From Raffaelea ambrosiae (lineage: Eukaryota > Ascomycota > Sordariomycetes > Ophiostomatales > Ophiostomataceae), in contig PCDI01000010.1 in assembly GCA_002778195.1 (NCBI GenBank), forward strand, positions 1,233,831 to 1,297,830: a DNA stretch of 64,000 nt, given 5' to 3'. A program made the translations under genes and the position numbers. Each line of letters begins with the position of its first letter. The stretch's first letter is position 1. Shown one piece after another: positions 46,764-58,335 of this stretch. A model generated the notes under the pieces. That model was not told the DNA's origin, made no database searches, and saw nothing but the letters and a program-made list of their open reading frames with translations.

Positions 46764-48187
46764 ATGTCTCTGTTCGGGGCTCCTAAGCCCGCGACCGGCG
46801 GTCTGTTTGGCAGCACAGCTACGGCAACAGCTTCGCCCTTTGGGCAGAGCATGGCAAACACACAGCCGGCCGGCGGTGGTCTCTTTGGCGCCTCTACCCA
46901 GACAGCCGCGCAGCCTGCACAACCGACGCTGAGTCTGTTTGGCCAGCCACAGCAGCAGCAGCAGCAACAACAGCAACAACAAGCACAGCAGCAAGGTGGT
47001 GGCTTGTTCGGCGCGTCGACGTCACAGTTTGCCCAACAACAACAGCAACAACAACAAGGTAGCAGTCTATTTGGGAACACCCAGGCGCAGCAACCGGCCG
47101 GCGGAAGCAGCCTCTTTGGAAACACCCAGTCACAGCAGCAGCAGCTCCAGCAGCTTCAGCAACTCCAGCAGATGCAACAGCAGCAGGCGTCCAATCAGTC
47201 CAGTCTGTGGGGGACGTCTGTATGGCAGCCCGGCCAACCGGCAGCACCATGTGCGTACCAACTTACTTCGTTCTACTATGCTCTCCTCTTCCTGCTAATC
47301 CCTCACCCTCCCAGTGGAAAAACCCATCCCCGACCAGATCTTCACGCTCGTCAGCAAATGGAAGCCCGACAGCCCCCAGACCGTTTTCAAAGAGTATTTT
47401 TACAACAAGGTCGACGAGTCCCGCGTGCCCTTCTTCCAGCCCCAGTCGTTCGAAAACCCGCGCGAGTGGGAAGAAGCGCTCCAAAACAAGCCAGCCCCGG
47501 GCTACCTGCCGGTGCTGTGCACCGGCTTCGAGGGCCTAGCCACGCGCCTGCAGCTGCAGCGCCGCACCGTCGCCGCGTACAATGCGGGCTTGCACGAGAT
47601 CAACACCAAGCTGGATGCTATTCTGTCGCAGCACGACCTGCAGACGAGCGTGCGGGCGTTGTCGGCGCGGCGCCGGCACGCCGAGCTGAGCCGGCGGTGC
47701 CTGGCGCTGGCGGCCAAGACGCAGGTGCTGCGCAACCGGGGGTACGCGCTGTCGGGCGACGAGGACGATCTGAAGCAGAAGTTGGCGGCCATTGAGAAGA
47801 CGATGCAGGACCCGGCGCTGAGTGCGCGGATGGAGGAGCTGTGGAGCCGGCTGATTGTGCTGCGGAACTATGCGGACGCGCTGCGGGTGGAGGTGAACAA
47901 GCGTGGCGTGACGGTGGACGAAGGGCTGGGCGAGGAGGTGGAGGCGAAAGCCAAGAAGGTGAGTTTCCAACATGAGCGATTAAAGCGAATAAAAACGAGC
48001 GAAGCGAGGACAAGAAGAGAAAGCGAATGAAGCGAGGACAAGAAAGAAGACATTTGCTAACAATTCACAGATTGTCGAGGATTATGAGAAACAGCTGCAG
48101 CACCTGAAGAAGGAGGTGGAGAGCATCACGTCCGACTACAACACGTGGGAAAAAGACCATGCGTTGGCCACGGGCGCGGCACGGTGA
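46764..48187 (+). CDS. NUP57: FG nucleoporin of the central channel, Nup57/Nup54 type
   Basis: This subunit of the Nsp1-Nup57-Nup49 (Nup62-Nup54-Nup58) complex lines the central transport channel of the nuclear pore. Exons 46764-47250, 47315-47958 and 48071-48187 encode 415 residues. Residues 1-160 are an FG region with repeated GLFG, SLFG and FGA units interspersed with poly-Gln runs. The remainder is a structured coiled-coil part with IPDQIFTLVSKWKPDSP, NPREWEEALQNKPAPGYLPVLCTGFEGLATRLQLQ and a long helical Leu/Arg/Glu region ending in IVEDYEKQLQHLKKEVESI. The Nup54 alpha/beta domain signature fits best. The ATG at 46764 opens the typical MSLFGAPK start. Confidence 0.92.
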
Positions 48188-49032
48188 CCAGTTCTAATAA
48201 TTAAGGTTTGATAAGCTTTGTATTATGTACGAAAGGAGTGGACATATCCACGTGGATGGGCGCATTCAGAAAGAAAAAAGAAGGACAGGGAGGTGTGCTC
48301 CTATGGACAGTTGGTGTTTGTACTTTTTTGTTTTGTTTTGCATTTCAGGGCGTCCAGGAAAACCCCCAAATTCAAAGCTGTCTCTGCATTCGAGGCAGGA
48401 GGAAAGGAAATCAACTGCTCCGCTGCGGTGCTCTTCTGCTTTCTGTGTTTTCATGCAGATTCGTAGATTTTATTGTAGAGATGTTCCTATTTTTTTTTAT
48501 AATCGTTTGATATCATATCGCTGCGTCTTGCAGAAGGGGTTCCGTTATAATGTATCCCGTTGGATGAAAAAAGAAACAAAAGAAGAAAGATGCCCAGCCG
48601 CCCCTATGCCAGAAAAGAAAACCAACAGCCAGAAGACAGTTCCATATGCGGGCAACATCCCTGACCTTTCGCGTCAATGAGAGCCGGTTTCTCCCTCGGG
48701 TATAACTTTGATTTTGTGTTGCATCCCGCTCCTACCCTGATATGTCTTCGATTTCGTTCTTCTTTTCGCCCTTTTTGGTCAACCTTCCCGGATCGTTTCT
48801 AAGAGAGACAGTCCCCTGCACCAAGCGACCATGTTGGAAACCCAGATCATTCGTCATGTTCCCTTTGAGTGCACCTTCATTCTTCTACCGCCTCTTGGGA
48901 ATCGTATCGTACAAACGCGCCATGCCGAACCGAGGAAATGTGAGAGGAAAAACAGAAGGAAAGAAAGCAACAGAGAGAATAGGCATTAGGTCGACGTGTT
49001 TCACGTTTCGCATTCCGACCTGGCCGGATCGC
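48188..49032. other. Convergent spacer of NUP57 and TOM5
   Basis: I see no gene. This is 3' flanking sequence of two convergent genes. Confidence 0.5.
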
Positions 49033-49335
49033 TCAAAAGAACTTCCAGACAGCCTCCACGGCAAACGGAGCTGTGAATTATGTTGTTAGCAGGCTGATGC
49101 CAGGAACACGAGTTTGCGCCTCGGACGCAGCAAGCGGACAGCACACCGAACGTACACAGATACAGTATTATCGAGGTGGTCAGGAACTGATGGATGGTGT
49201 AGGCCGCCTCCTCCTCGCCGCGACGGATATCGTCCTCTGAGTATTGGGGTGCTGTTGTAGGGTTTTAGTTAGCAGGAGCAGACAAAAAGAGTAGTGGTCC
49301 AAGCCGCAGAGAAACAACATACGTGCTGCAAACAT
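49033..49335 (-). CDS. TOM5: Mitochondrial import receptor subunit Tom5
   Basis: This small tail-anchored subunit of the TOM complex in the outer mitochondrial membrane helps pass preproteins into the Tom40 pore. Three exons, 49335-49323 (13 bases), 49251-49156 (96 bases) and 49070-49033 (38 bases), give 48 residues. The donors are gtatgt and gtacgt and the acceptors are cag. The protein starts MFAAPPQYSEDDIRRGEEEAAYT. It then has a single membrane segment with IILYLSPFAVEAVWKFF at the C-terminus; the LLYLSPF-type ending is typical of fungal Tom5. The acidic, helix-prone N-terminus is cytosolic. The exons are too short to stand out as ordinary open frames. The gene is intact. Confidence 0.85.
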
Positions 49336-50079
49336 GTTGAAAATTTGTGGGAGAAGGCGGAAAAGGGCAAAAGAGAGGTAGCAAGGGAGTCAATGGCTAA
49401 TGTGGTGAGCAAGTAGTTTTGGAGAAGTGAGGTCGTCGATATTTCTAGATGGGGTTCTGATTTTGGTGTTAGTAATTTTTTTTCTTAGCACCGCTCTTGC
49501 TAGTGTGGCTCATACTTCAAGCCACTCATGATGTGGCGTTTTCCTGGGCTCTGTGTGACTTGACTACTAACCCTTTGCGGCTCTGCTCCTGCGGGATCGA
49601 CGACAACACGTCGCGATAATGCGACTCGGAGACCTTCAATTGGTTGTGTTAATGAAAGACAATGCATGTAGAAAAAGTCACGCGAGTTCTGACCACCGGT
49701 CACGATGATTTGAAACCTTGTTGCGAGACCAAAAAGAACAATCAAACAGAGTCAAAGTTAGGATACCATGGCAAGACTCAAAGACAATAGGTAGAATACC
49801 TGGAATGGTTGAAAATTATGCAAATGCTGGTCAGACTTCTCAAGTTTCGACATATTTAAAAAAAAAAAAAGAAATAGGCTGTGTAGATAAACAATAACAT
49901 TGGTGCAGATGTGAGCTCGACAAAGAGAGGCCAACAACAGGAAAAAGCAGAGAAAAAAAAGCACAAGAGAATAAAAAGTCCAAAAATATGTGTGATATCG
50001 ATGTCGCCTCAGGCACTACATGTACCCTCAGACCCTATATCCCCCTTCTGGTTTGATTTCCTCTTCCCCAAAGTTACCC
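49336..50079. other. Spacer between TOM5 and MOB2
   Basis: TOM5 upstream region and MOB2 3' flank, both genes on the minus strand. No gene is seen. An A-run lies at about 49858-49870. Confidence 0.5.
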
Positions 50080-51132
50080 CTATGCGTCGTTCGCTTGCAA
50101 CAACCGGGTCCCCGACTCGATGTTGGCAAAACCGTAGGCCTTGGACTCCGGCGGGAACGTGCCGTTGGCAGCCCACAGGTCAACGAGAAGCTGCATGGGC
50201 TCAATGTCCTCGGGCCGTAGCATGTTGAGCGCGGTCGCGGTCAGGATGAAGTGGGAGAAGCAACTGTTGAGCTGCTTCTCGAGGTTGAGGTGATAAAACG
50301 GCTCGACAAAGTGGTCCCAGTATAGGTGGGCGTAGACGCGGAACATTTGCAGGAAAATGGTCTTGCAAACGCTGACAAACTCTTTGGGGAAGCCACTGCT
50401 CTTGCCGATCCAGTCGTCGTCGGAACCGGGAACGTGGAAGGGGTTGGCAGAGGTGGAAGAGGAGAGAGCCGGGTTGTGGGCGAAAGACACGGTGGTAGGG
50501 TCGGTGGGAAAGATGTTGGTATCATCGATCTTGCCAGATATCCAGCGCTGCATGAGGGATATGTATTCGCGGGCGGGGAGCTCGATGGGCTCGAAGCGGC
50601 TGTTCAGCCAGGTGTAGGAGTGGTTCCTGTAGGAGGGGAGGGGGGGGGACAGAGTGAGTTTTGTGACACATGCGAGAGGAATAGGGACGCCCCAAATAAG
50701 GGGGGCAGCAGTAGTCTCGAAGACCCGACAATAATTAAGGCTTACCTTCCTGCCGACATTTTTGGGCATGAAGTGGAATTGCAAATAGAGATGCCGTCCT
50801 TCTCCTTCTCGTACACGAGGCGGACAAAATTCCAAAGGAGGCGGTAGTGGTCGACAACTGAGAAGTCAGTATTGAGGAATAACGCAAAGTGCAAGAAGAA
50901 CGAAGTAGAACAAATATTGACTAGACTCGACAAACCCTGATGTGCTATCCATTCTCCCTGCTCGACCGTCTTTGGTCTTGCGCTCAGGGTCATGAAGTTG
51001 CCCTTGACAATGTGCTTTGCGTAGTTGGGGTTGAGCCATAGTGGCAGCGGCCGTGGCGGTGCCGGGTTGAGGTTGAGGTTGAACCGGTCGTTGCCCGCAC
51101 CTAGGCTGGGAAGCTGTTGCTGTTGCTGTTGC

Positions 51133-51173
<41 letters not shown>

Positions 51174-51705
51174 ATGTTGGTGTTGCTGCTGTTGCTGCTG
51201 CAGATGCTGAGAATATGGTTGTGCATGTGAAGTGCTGTGTGCGGAGGCGAGAGAGGAGGCAGAGGCGGACGGGGTTGGTCCAGAGCCCGCGGCTGCTGCT
51301 GCTGGCGGCGGTGCGGGAATGGAAGAGAGGGCATCGGCGGACTGGCTCCTCTGAATGTTGCCTTGGGGGTTGGCGTGGGCGGTGGTTGGTGACGGTGATG
51401 GAGCCTCGGCGGTGGGTGTAGTAGGACTCCGGCTGGACCCTGTCCGGCTGCTTGTTCCCCGGAGCCGGGCGTTTCTGGGAGCGTTAGCGACATGCAGCTA
51501 GATGCGAGAACCTGCGGAAGGATGGACAAGTGGGTGTGGGTGGTGTGTTGTGTGCATATGGGCCATTATCAAAGTCTAGGGTCAAGTATCGTGAAAAAAA
51601 GGGGCAACTTTGGGGGAGGCCATCACGACAGCTAGCAGAGAAGCGGCACAGTATGCCAGAACCAAGCTGGAGAAGAACTCACATTCCCGAAAAGAGATTC
51701 GACAT
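50080..51705 (-). CDS. MOB2: MOB2-type kinase activator with N-terminal poly-Gln region
   Basis: MOB2 binds and activates the NDR/LATS kinase Cbk1 (COT1) for polar growth and cell separation. Exons 51705-51683, 51474-50936, 50857-50746 and 50626-50080 encode 406 residues. The first exon gives MSNLFSGI and splices to NARLRGTSS, a start typical of fungal MOB2. Residues about 20-155 are low-complexity Ser/Pro/Ala followed by a long Gln/His run. The MOB domain begins near WLNPNYAKHIVKGNFMTLS. It contains CNSTSCPKMSAGR (zinc Cys pair), NHSYTWLNSRFEPIELPAREYISLMQRWI and FRVYAHLYWDHF (zinc His pair). NHSYTW and FEPIELPA point to MOB2 rather than MOB1. Donor gtttgt at 50935 is uncommon but restores the frame. 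Confidence 0.88.
51117..51204. repeat. CAG/CAA trinucleotide tract coding poly-Gln in MOB2
   Basis: About 85 bases of nearly pure CAG and CAA codons on the minus strand, with a few CAT/CAC codons, lie inside the second exon of MOB2. Confidence 0.9.
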
Positions 51706-53203
51706 AACTGCTGTGGGAGGGTTGGGTCGGGTCGTATGGAGTGAGAAGGGCAATTAGCTCGGCTCTTTTTTTATTATTTTTATTTTTATTTTTTGGCTGC
51801 TTCGCTCGCGACGACGCGATATGGGAGGTGCAGAAGGAGGGGAGCGGAGGGCTGTCAGGTTTGGCTGTTTCCTGTTTCAGAGGGGGGCCCAAACTGCCAG
51901 AAAATGGGACCCTGCGTGAAAGGCGGTGAGGATAGGGGGGATGCTTAGTCATTTGGCTCAAGTCTCGAGCCTCTCGAGTCGGAACAGACTCTGGGGTATT
52001 ATCGGACTATCTCTGGCGCGGCGATAAGAGGAGGCGCCCGAGAATAGCCGGCTAGCAAGGGTCCGCAGCGGTCTGTAGGCCTGAAAGGAGCAAGAGTACC
52101 CAAAGAGGCAATTACAAGTGTGCTGTAATTAGTTACACCGCAAATCTTTCTGCGAGTCCCGCTGTAAGTGCCCCTCAATATTTTTTTAAACTTCTTTCCC
52201 GACAACGCAGGTCAACTAATAATAATAAGATGCACTGGGCTGCAATGAGATACAGCGAATTGTCTGCACCAATTGTTACTCGCCTCCAGATAACAACGTG
52301 CAGGAACGAACCCTGCGTCCCGTGTGACAGCCGTGCAACCAGGGGCATCAATTAACGGCAGAGAGATATCGGAGTGACCTCGAACCTTGACCACGCTCAA
52401 GCTACTCAGGTTGCCCAGATCCAATTTTGCTTCCCAAATCCGGGGAAACATGCTGTAGGGCCTATTTGTAGTGGGAAACTATCTCCCCTCTAGTTTTGCG
52501 TAGCTTATCGTCAGGCAAGGCCCTCGTGCGCCGTATCGTAAGACACGTATGGTGTAGTAGGTGGCTCCTTCCCTGTTGTTCGCTAGCTTGGTTGGTGTTC
52601 CTGCCCGTTTGCTTGTTGGATGGCCGATTACAGCAGGCATGCCCGTCTGAGCATCGCACGCAAGCACGAGCATTAGCCACATACAAAGCTGCGCTGTACT
52701 TGCCTTGCGTGTCCCACTTTTCTCTGTTACTGCCCGGACGCTCCTTCCCCGGCATCGTCAACGGCCCAGGCCCCGATCACATGTGGCTGACTTAACTCTC
52801 CCTTGCCCTGAACATCGTCCATTGGAGTGTTTTTTTTTACATCTCTTCCTTCAATTGACTATCTTGCCACCTCTTCCCACCTCAATCTGCCCTCCCCGTC
52901 TCCCCCGTCCTCTCTCTCGCGTCGCCCTTGCATCCAGGTGAGGGGCAATTGTGTCGACCACACATACCCGGCTGGTCTTGGGATTTTTTCTTAGCTCATA
53001 GGATCTCGGCTCGCCGACTCTTTCCGTCGGTCTGAGCTTGCCGCCTCTGCCCTTTTGTGATTTTGGGGGGGGGTTCTCTTTCCGCCTTTTCTCTCTCTCT
53101 CTTTTCTGTTTGCTTCTTTTCTCCAGTCGTCCGACGTGTCCTCGTCTTCACGTCTTCGCGTCCACGCTCCACCTACTCCATTTCCCAATTCCACACCCCC
53201 GGC
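51706..53203. promoter_or_regulatory. 1.5-kb divergent region, MOB2 (-) and glycine decarboxylase (+)
   Basis: I see no convincing gene. The last 400 bases before the P-protein ATG are C/T-rich, including a CT repeat at about 53089-53104, and probably form its leader. A tRNA-like T-arm sequence on the minus strand (about 52298-52316) was examined and rejected as a tRNA. Confidence 0.5.
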
Positions 53204-54293
53204 ATGTTGAGCCGCGGAATTGCTGCTTCGCGGCAGCGTCTGCTGCCCGGCCGCCTTGCCCGATCGGCCTCTGCCCGATTGGCTGCACAGAAGACGACGG
53301 GCTTGGCCGCTGCTCCCTGGACGTGTCGCCGCTGTGTTGCCCGCGGCGTCTCCACTGATGCCAGCAAGGCCCCAGCCGTCTCCTGGGCCACGACTTCGGC
53401 CTTTGCCAAGCAGTTCGCCGGCTTGGACACGTTCGAGCGCCGCCACATCGGCCCCGACAGCGACGAGACCCAGGTGATGCTCAAGGCGCTGACCCCGCCC
53501 GCCAAGGACCTCGACGAGTTTGTCGCCCAGGTCGTGCCGCCCGATATTCTGACGCAGCGTCCGCTGTTCCCCGAGCCCCAATCTGGCCCCGAAGACCCGA
53601 TCACCCGGGCTGTCACCGAGCCGCTGCCCGAACATGTCGTCAAGGCCTACGCCGAGAAGGCCGCTTCCGAGAACGTGATCGCCAAGAGCTTCATCGGCGC
53701 CGGCTACTACGACACCCTGGTGCCCGAGGTCATCAAGCTGAACGTGCTCCAGAACCCGGCCTGGTACACCAGCTACACGCCCTACCAGCCCGAGATCAGC
53801 CAAGGCCGTCTGGAGGCTCTGCTCAACTTCCAGACGCTCGTGACGGATCTGACCGCGCTGCCCATTGCCAATGCCAGCTTGCTCGACGAGGGCACGGCCG
53901 CCGCCGAGGCCATGACCCTCTCGCTCAACACGCTGCCCTCGTCGCGCGCCAAGCGGCCCGGCAAGACCTTTGTGGTGTCTCACCTCGTCCACCCGCAGAC
54001 GGTGGCGGTGCTCCGTGGCCGTGCACGCGGCTTCGGCATCACGATCGAGACACGTGACGTCACTGCGCCCGACTTCGTCGACGGCGAGCTGGCCAAGATC
54101 GGGGACGACCTGGTCGGCGTGCTGGTGCAGTACCCGGACACCGAGGGCGGCATCGCCGACTTCCGTGCGCTGGCCGCCGGCGTGCACGCCCGCGGCGCCC
54201 TGCTGAGCTGCGCCACCGACCTGCTGGCCCTGACCGTGCTGACGCCGCCGGGCGAGTTTGGCGCCGACATTGCCTTTGGCAGTGCCCAGCGCC

Positions 54294-54327
<34 letters not shown>

Positions 54328-56492
54328 TGCTTTCTTTGCCGTGGCTGACAAGTACAAGCGCAAGATGCCCGGCCGTCTGATTGGCGTCTCGAAGGACCGC
54401 ATGGGCGGCAAGGCCCTGCGTCTGGCGCTGCAGACGCGCGAGCAGCACATTCGCCGTGAAAAGGCCACCAGCAACGTCTGCACGGCCCAGGCCCTGCTTG
54501 CCAACATGAGTGCGCTCTACGCCATCTACCACGGCCCGGCCGGCCTCAAGGCCATTGCCGAGCGCGTCATGCGCGGCACGCGTCTGCTGGCCACCGCTGC
54601 CACCAAGCTCGGCTTCGAGGTCAAGCCGACGGCATCGGGATCGGCCGTCTTCGACACCTTTGTCCTACGCGTGCCCGGCCAGGCCGACAGCCTTCTGGCC
54701 ATCGCTGAGGCCCGCGGCTGCAACCTGCGCAAGCTCAGCGCTGACGAAGTCGGTATCAGCGTCGACGAGGCCAAGTCGCACGAGGACCTGTTGGCCCTGA
54801 TCGGCGCCTTCTACGAGGCCGCTCCCACCAAGGCCAGCGACAGCCTCGATGCATTCCTGCAGACTCTCTTGCCCGAGTCCTCCTCGGCCGCCTCCGTCGC
54901 CGACTCCCTGCCCGAGACGTTCCGCCGCACCTCCGCCTACCTGACACATCCCGTCTTCAACACGCACCACTCCGAGACCGAGATGCTGCGCTACATCCAC
55001 CACCTGGAGTCCAAGGACCTGTCGCTTGTCCACTCCATGATCTCCCTGGGCTCCTGCACTATGAAGCTCAACGGCTCCATCGAGATGGCCACCATCACTT
55101 TGCCGGGCTTCGCCCAGCTGCACCCCTATGTCCCCCGCAGCCAGGCCAAGGGTTACGAGAAGCTCCTGGCCAGTCTCAAAGACCAGCTGCGCGACATCAC
55201 CGGCATGGACTCCGTGTCTCTGCAGCCCAACTCCGGTGCCCAGGGAGAGTTTGCCGGTCTGCGCGCCATTCGCAACTACCATGAGCTGCGCGGCAATGGC
55301 GACCGCAACGTTTGTCTTATTCCCGTCTCCGCCCACGGCACCAACCCGGCCTCCGCTGCCATGGCCGGCATGGTTGTTGTGCCCGTCAAGTGTGACTCCA
55401 AGACCGGCAACCTTGACCTGGCCGACCTCGAGGCCAAGTGCGAGAAGCACAAGGACCGCCTCGCCGCCATCATGATCACCTACCCCAGCACCTACGGCAT
55501 TTTCGAGCCGGGCGTCCGACGCGCCTGCGAGCTCGTCCACAGCTTTGGTGGCCAAGTCTACATGGACGGTGCCAACATGAACGCCCAGATCGGCCTGACC
55601 TCCCCTGGCGAGATTGGCGCTGATGTCTGTCATCTGAACCTGCACAAGACCTTCTGCATCCCCCACGGTGGCGGTGGCCCCGGTTCAGGTCCCATCTGCG
55701 TAAAGGCCCATCTGGCCGAGACTCTGCCTCCTGAGGCTGAGTACTTTGCTGTTGGCAACGACGGCAAGTCGTTCCCGCCCATAAGCAGCGCACCATATGG
55801 CAGCGCCAGCATTCTGCCGATCAGCTGGGCCTACAACCTCTTGATGGGTGGCAAGGGACTGAAGGAGGCCACCAAGATGACTCTGCTCAACGCCAACTAC
55901 TTGCTGAGTCGCCTGAGCGCCCACTACTCCATCCTCTACACTAACGACAAAGGCCGCTGCGCCCACGAGTTCATTCTCGATGTCCGCCCCTTCCACGACA
56001 CCGCTGGCATCGAGGCCATTGACATTGCCAAGCGTCTGCAGGACTACGGCTTCCATGCGCCCACCATGAGCTGGCCTGTCGGCAACACCCTGATGATCGA
56101 GCCCACCGAGAGCGAGAGCAAGGAGGAGCTCGACCGCTTCGTTGACGCCCTGATCGGCATCCGCGAGGAGATCCGCGAGATTGAGGAGGGCAAGATGCCG
56201 CGTGAGGGCAACGTCCTCAAGCTGGCCCCGCACCCTGTTCACGACATTGTCGGCGTTGATGGTGCTGCCGAGTGGGACCGCCCCTACACGCGCGAGAAGG
56301 CTGCCTATCCGGTTGCCTGGCTGCGCGAGAAGAAGTTCTGGCCGACTGTTGCCCGTGTCAACGACAGTAAGTTCTTCCATGTGACTGTCTACTTTGATTG
56401 TAATTTAAATACTGACTTTTTTGGTAGCCTACGGTGACCTGAACCTCTTCTGCACGTGCCCTCCCGTGGAGGACACGACTGGCGAGGCCTGA
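53204..56492 (+). CDS. GCV2: Glycine dehydrogenase (decarboxylating), P-protein of the glycine cleavage system, mitochondrial
   Basis: This PLP enzyme decarboxylates glycine and passes the aminomethyl group to the lipoyl H-protein in the mitochondrial matrix. Exons 53204-56366 and 56428-56492 encode 1075 residues, the full family length. Residues 1-50 are Arg/Ala/Ser-rich without acidic residues, a good mitochondrial presequence. The mature part starts near FERRHIGPDSDETQVML. The N-terminal half has SFIGAGYYDT, NPAWYTSYTPYQPEISQGRLE and ANASLLDEGTAAAEAM. The C-terminal half has SMISLGSCTMKLN, SGAQGEFAGL and the PLP lysine at about residue 815 in HLNLHKTFCIPHGGGGPG. The start at 53204 is preferred because it opens the presequence; the frame is open further upstream without an ATG I can support. 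Confidence 0.96.
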
Positions 56493-57139
56493 AGGCCTGA
56501 ACAGCCAGGAGGAAATAAAGCAAGGACAAAAGCGATAAAAAAGTGAAGCGGCAAGCAATGACATCAAATTTCTGGGGATATATCTAAAGTTCAACATTTG
56601 AAGTGGACATGAATGAGCATGGCAAAGGATCTAGGCAGGGGCTGGCGTTCTCAACAACAAATCACAAACCGACAACAAAACCAACAACCAGAATTACAAT
56701 ACTCTATAGATAGACAACCAAATAGTTTTCTGGATCCATGCCATTTCGACACTTTTAGAATGAGACATGATGTTTGGGGAAATTCAAATGGGTAGAACGG
56801 ACAGCTTTAACGAGGACTTCGTGACTCTCGCTGTGAATCTTTGGTTGTGTAACGTTATGTAGCTTTTATTTTCCTAAATGCCGGCGTTTTATGCTTGTTG
56901 TACATGGTGTAGGGTATGCAGAATATATACATGGGAAGGCATTTGCAAAAATGACTTCCTTTCCCGATGTCTGCCCATCTTGGCTTGGTCTCGCTCATCC
57001 ATCGTGAAGTCCACCGTGGACTAACTCGTCTGCGGTACAGCATCCCCCATTATTTGTCGTTCTCTCTTGACCTTTCGTAAGTCGTATTCCGACTACAACA
57101 TTTGATTTTCCCCATCTCCTCTCTTTCCCCTCCTCCACC
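56493..57139. other. Convergent 3' region of GCV2 and bS16m gene
   Basis: About 650 bases, rather AT-rich near 56640-56900, with no gene seen. Confidence 0.5.
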
Positions 57140-57789
57140 TTATTGCTCCTCCTTGGGCGGCGGCGGTGGCGGCCACTTCATCTTGGACTCCACCCGCGGC
57201 TTCGGCTCCAGCAGCCCCGCCATGGACAGGATCCGCCAGGCCGTGTCGGTCGGCTGCGCACCGACACCGATCCAGTACTTTATCCGGGTGCGGTCGAGCT
57301 GGATGTTCTTGTGGGCTTTGCGGGCAATGTGGTCCTGGGAGATACCTTCGTACGTGTTGTGGTGGGGCAGAGGGTCGTAGGTGCCGAGCACCTCCATTGG
57401 GCGGCTGTCGCGGGCGGTCCTATAGAGAGATAGTTAGCGGGAATTGTCCAGGAAGACAGAAAATGAGGGTGAACAGGGTCCAGAAAGAGGCCCGGAGACA
57501 GGAAGCTAGAAGAAGATGGAAAACGAAGAGGAAAAGAGATGTAGAGTCAAAACCCGGTCCGTCCATCCAATCTTCCCATTCATCTCCCCCCCCGGTCCAA
57601 TGCCCGCCTCTTCAAACCCCCCCTCCTCTCTCTTTGTCTTCCATTTGACCCCTATCCATCATCCATCCCCCATCATCCGTCTTGGGTCGTCATCGTCGTC
57701 GTCAGCACGTACCTTGCTTGTGTAAGGACGATGTTGTAGAACGGCTGGTTCTTGCGGCCGAAGCGCGAAAGACGGATCTTGAGAACCAT
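57140..57789 (-). CDS. MRPS16: Mitochondrial ribosomal protein bS16m
   Basis: This is a small-subunit protein of the mitochondrial ribosome. Exons 57789-57713 and 57419-57140 encode 118 residues. The N-terminus MVLKIRLSRFGRKNQPFYNIVLTQAR is the bacterial S16 start (KIRLxRxGxKxxPFYxIVV). The second exon has RDSRPMEVLGTYDPLP, then the helical part with RIKYWIGVGAQPTDTAWRILSMAGLL, the classical S16 ending. A proline-rich tail (WPPPPPKEEQ) follows. The single intron of 293 bases (57420-57712) is long for this window. It is divergent from the NAD(P)HX epimerase gene across 546 bases. Confidence 0.93.
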
Positions 57790-58335
57790 ATTCGGTGGTT
57801 CTGTTTGCAGGTGAAAAAGTCCGCGGCCAAAAATATATATATACCGCCGACAATCGCAAGGTGTGCCGTGAGGTGTGTGTCGTGTGGTCGATTCCCCAAA
57901 ATTTCGACATGCTGCTCAAGCAAACTAACTAGTCGGCTGCGTTGATTTGCGGTGGGCACATTTTTTTTTCTGGTCTGATTAGTCAAACATTTTATTAGTC
58001 ATCTTTCACACTTTCCACCCCAGGGTGGAGTGCTAGTGAGGTCACGTAAGATATTGGGGAAGAGCCGGAAAGCGGAGCTCTCTCTCACTCTCGGCCCAAG
58101 CTTGTAAATATCACGGAATTTGAAGCGACTTTCAAGGTGCGTGACGCTCCCTTTATTTAGAGAACAAACATTCATGTTTTTTGGTTTTGGTTTACATTAG
58201 TTTTCTTGGTTTCTTTCGTTTTTATAGACGACCTGACAGAGAATTTCCGTATATTTGACCGACTTGTACTGAAAGAGCCAAAAATAGCAGAAACGCCCAA
58301 TCAGAGACACAGACACCCCCCCCAAAAAAGAGACC
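57790..58335. promoter_or_regulatory. Divergent promoter, bS16m (-) and NAXE (+)
   Basis: The two start codons are 546 bases apart and point outward. I see no gene and no clear individual site. Confidence 0.5.

Noticed and set aside
52290..52330. tRNA-like or SINE-like T-arm on the minus strand (GGTTCG with a 5-bp stem)
   Set aside because: The loop spacing is not that of a true T-arm, no acceptor stem can be formed and the anticodon stem mispairs. I do not call a tRNA or SINE.
52991..54532. 513-residue minus-strand open frame opposite the glycine decarboxylase P-protein
   Set aside because: It is the antisense shadow of a GC-rich conserved coding exon. The plus strand carries all P-protein motifs, and this frame resembles nothing.
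54665..55666. 333-residue minus-strand open frame within GCV2
   Set aside because: Same reason: antisense shadow of the P-protein.
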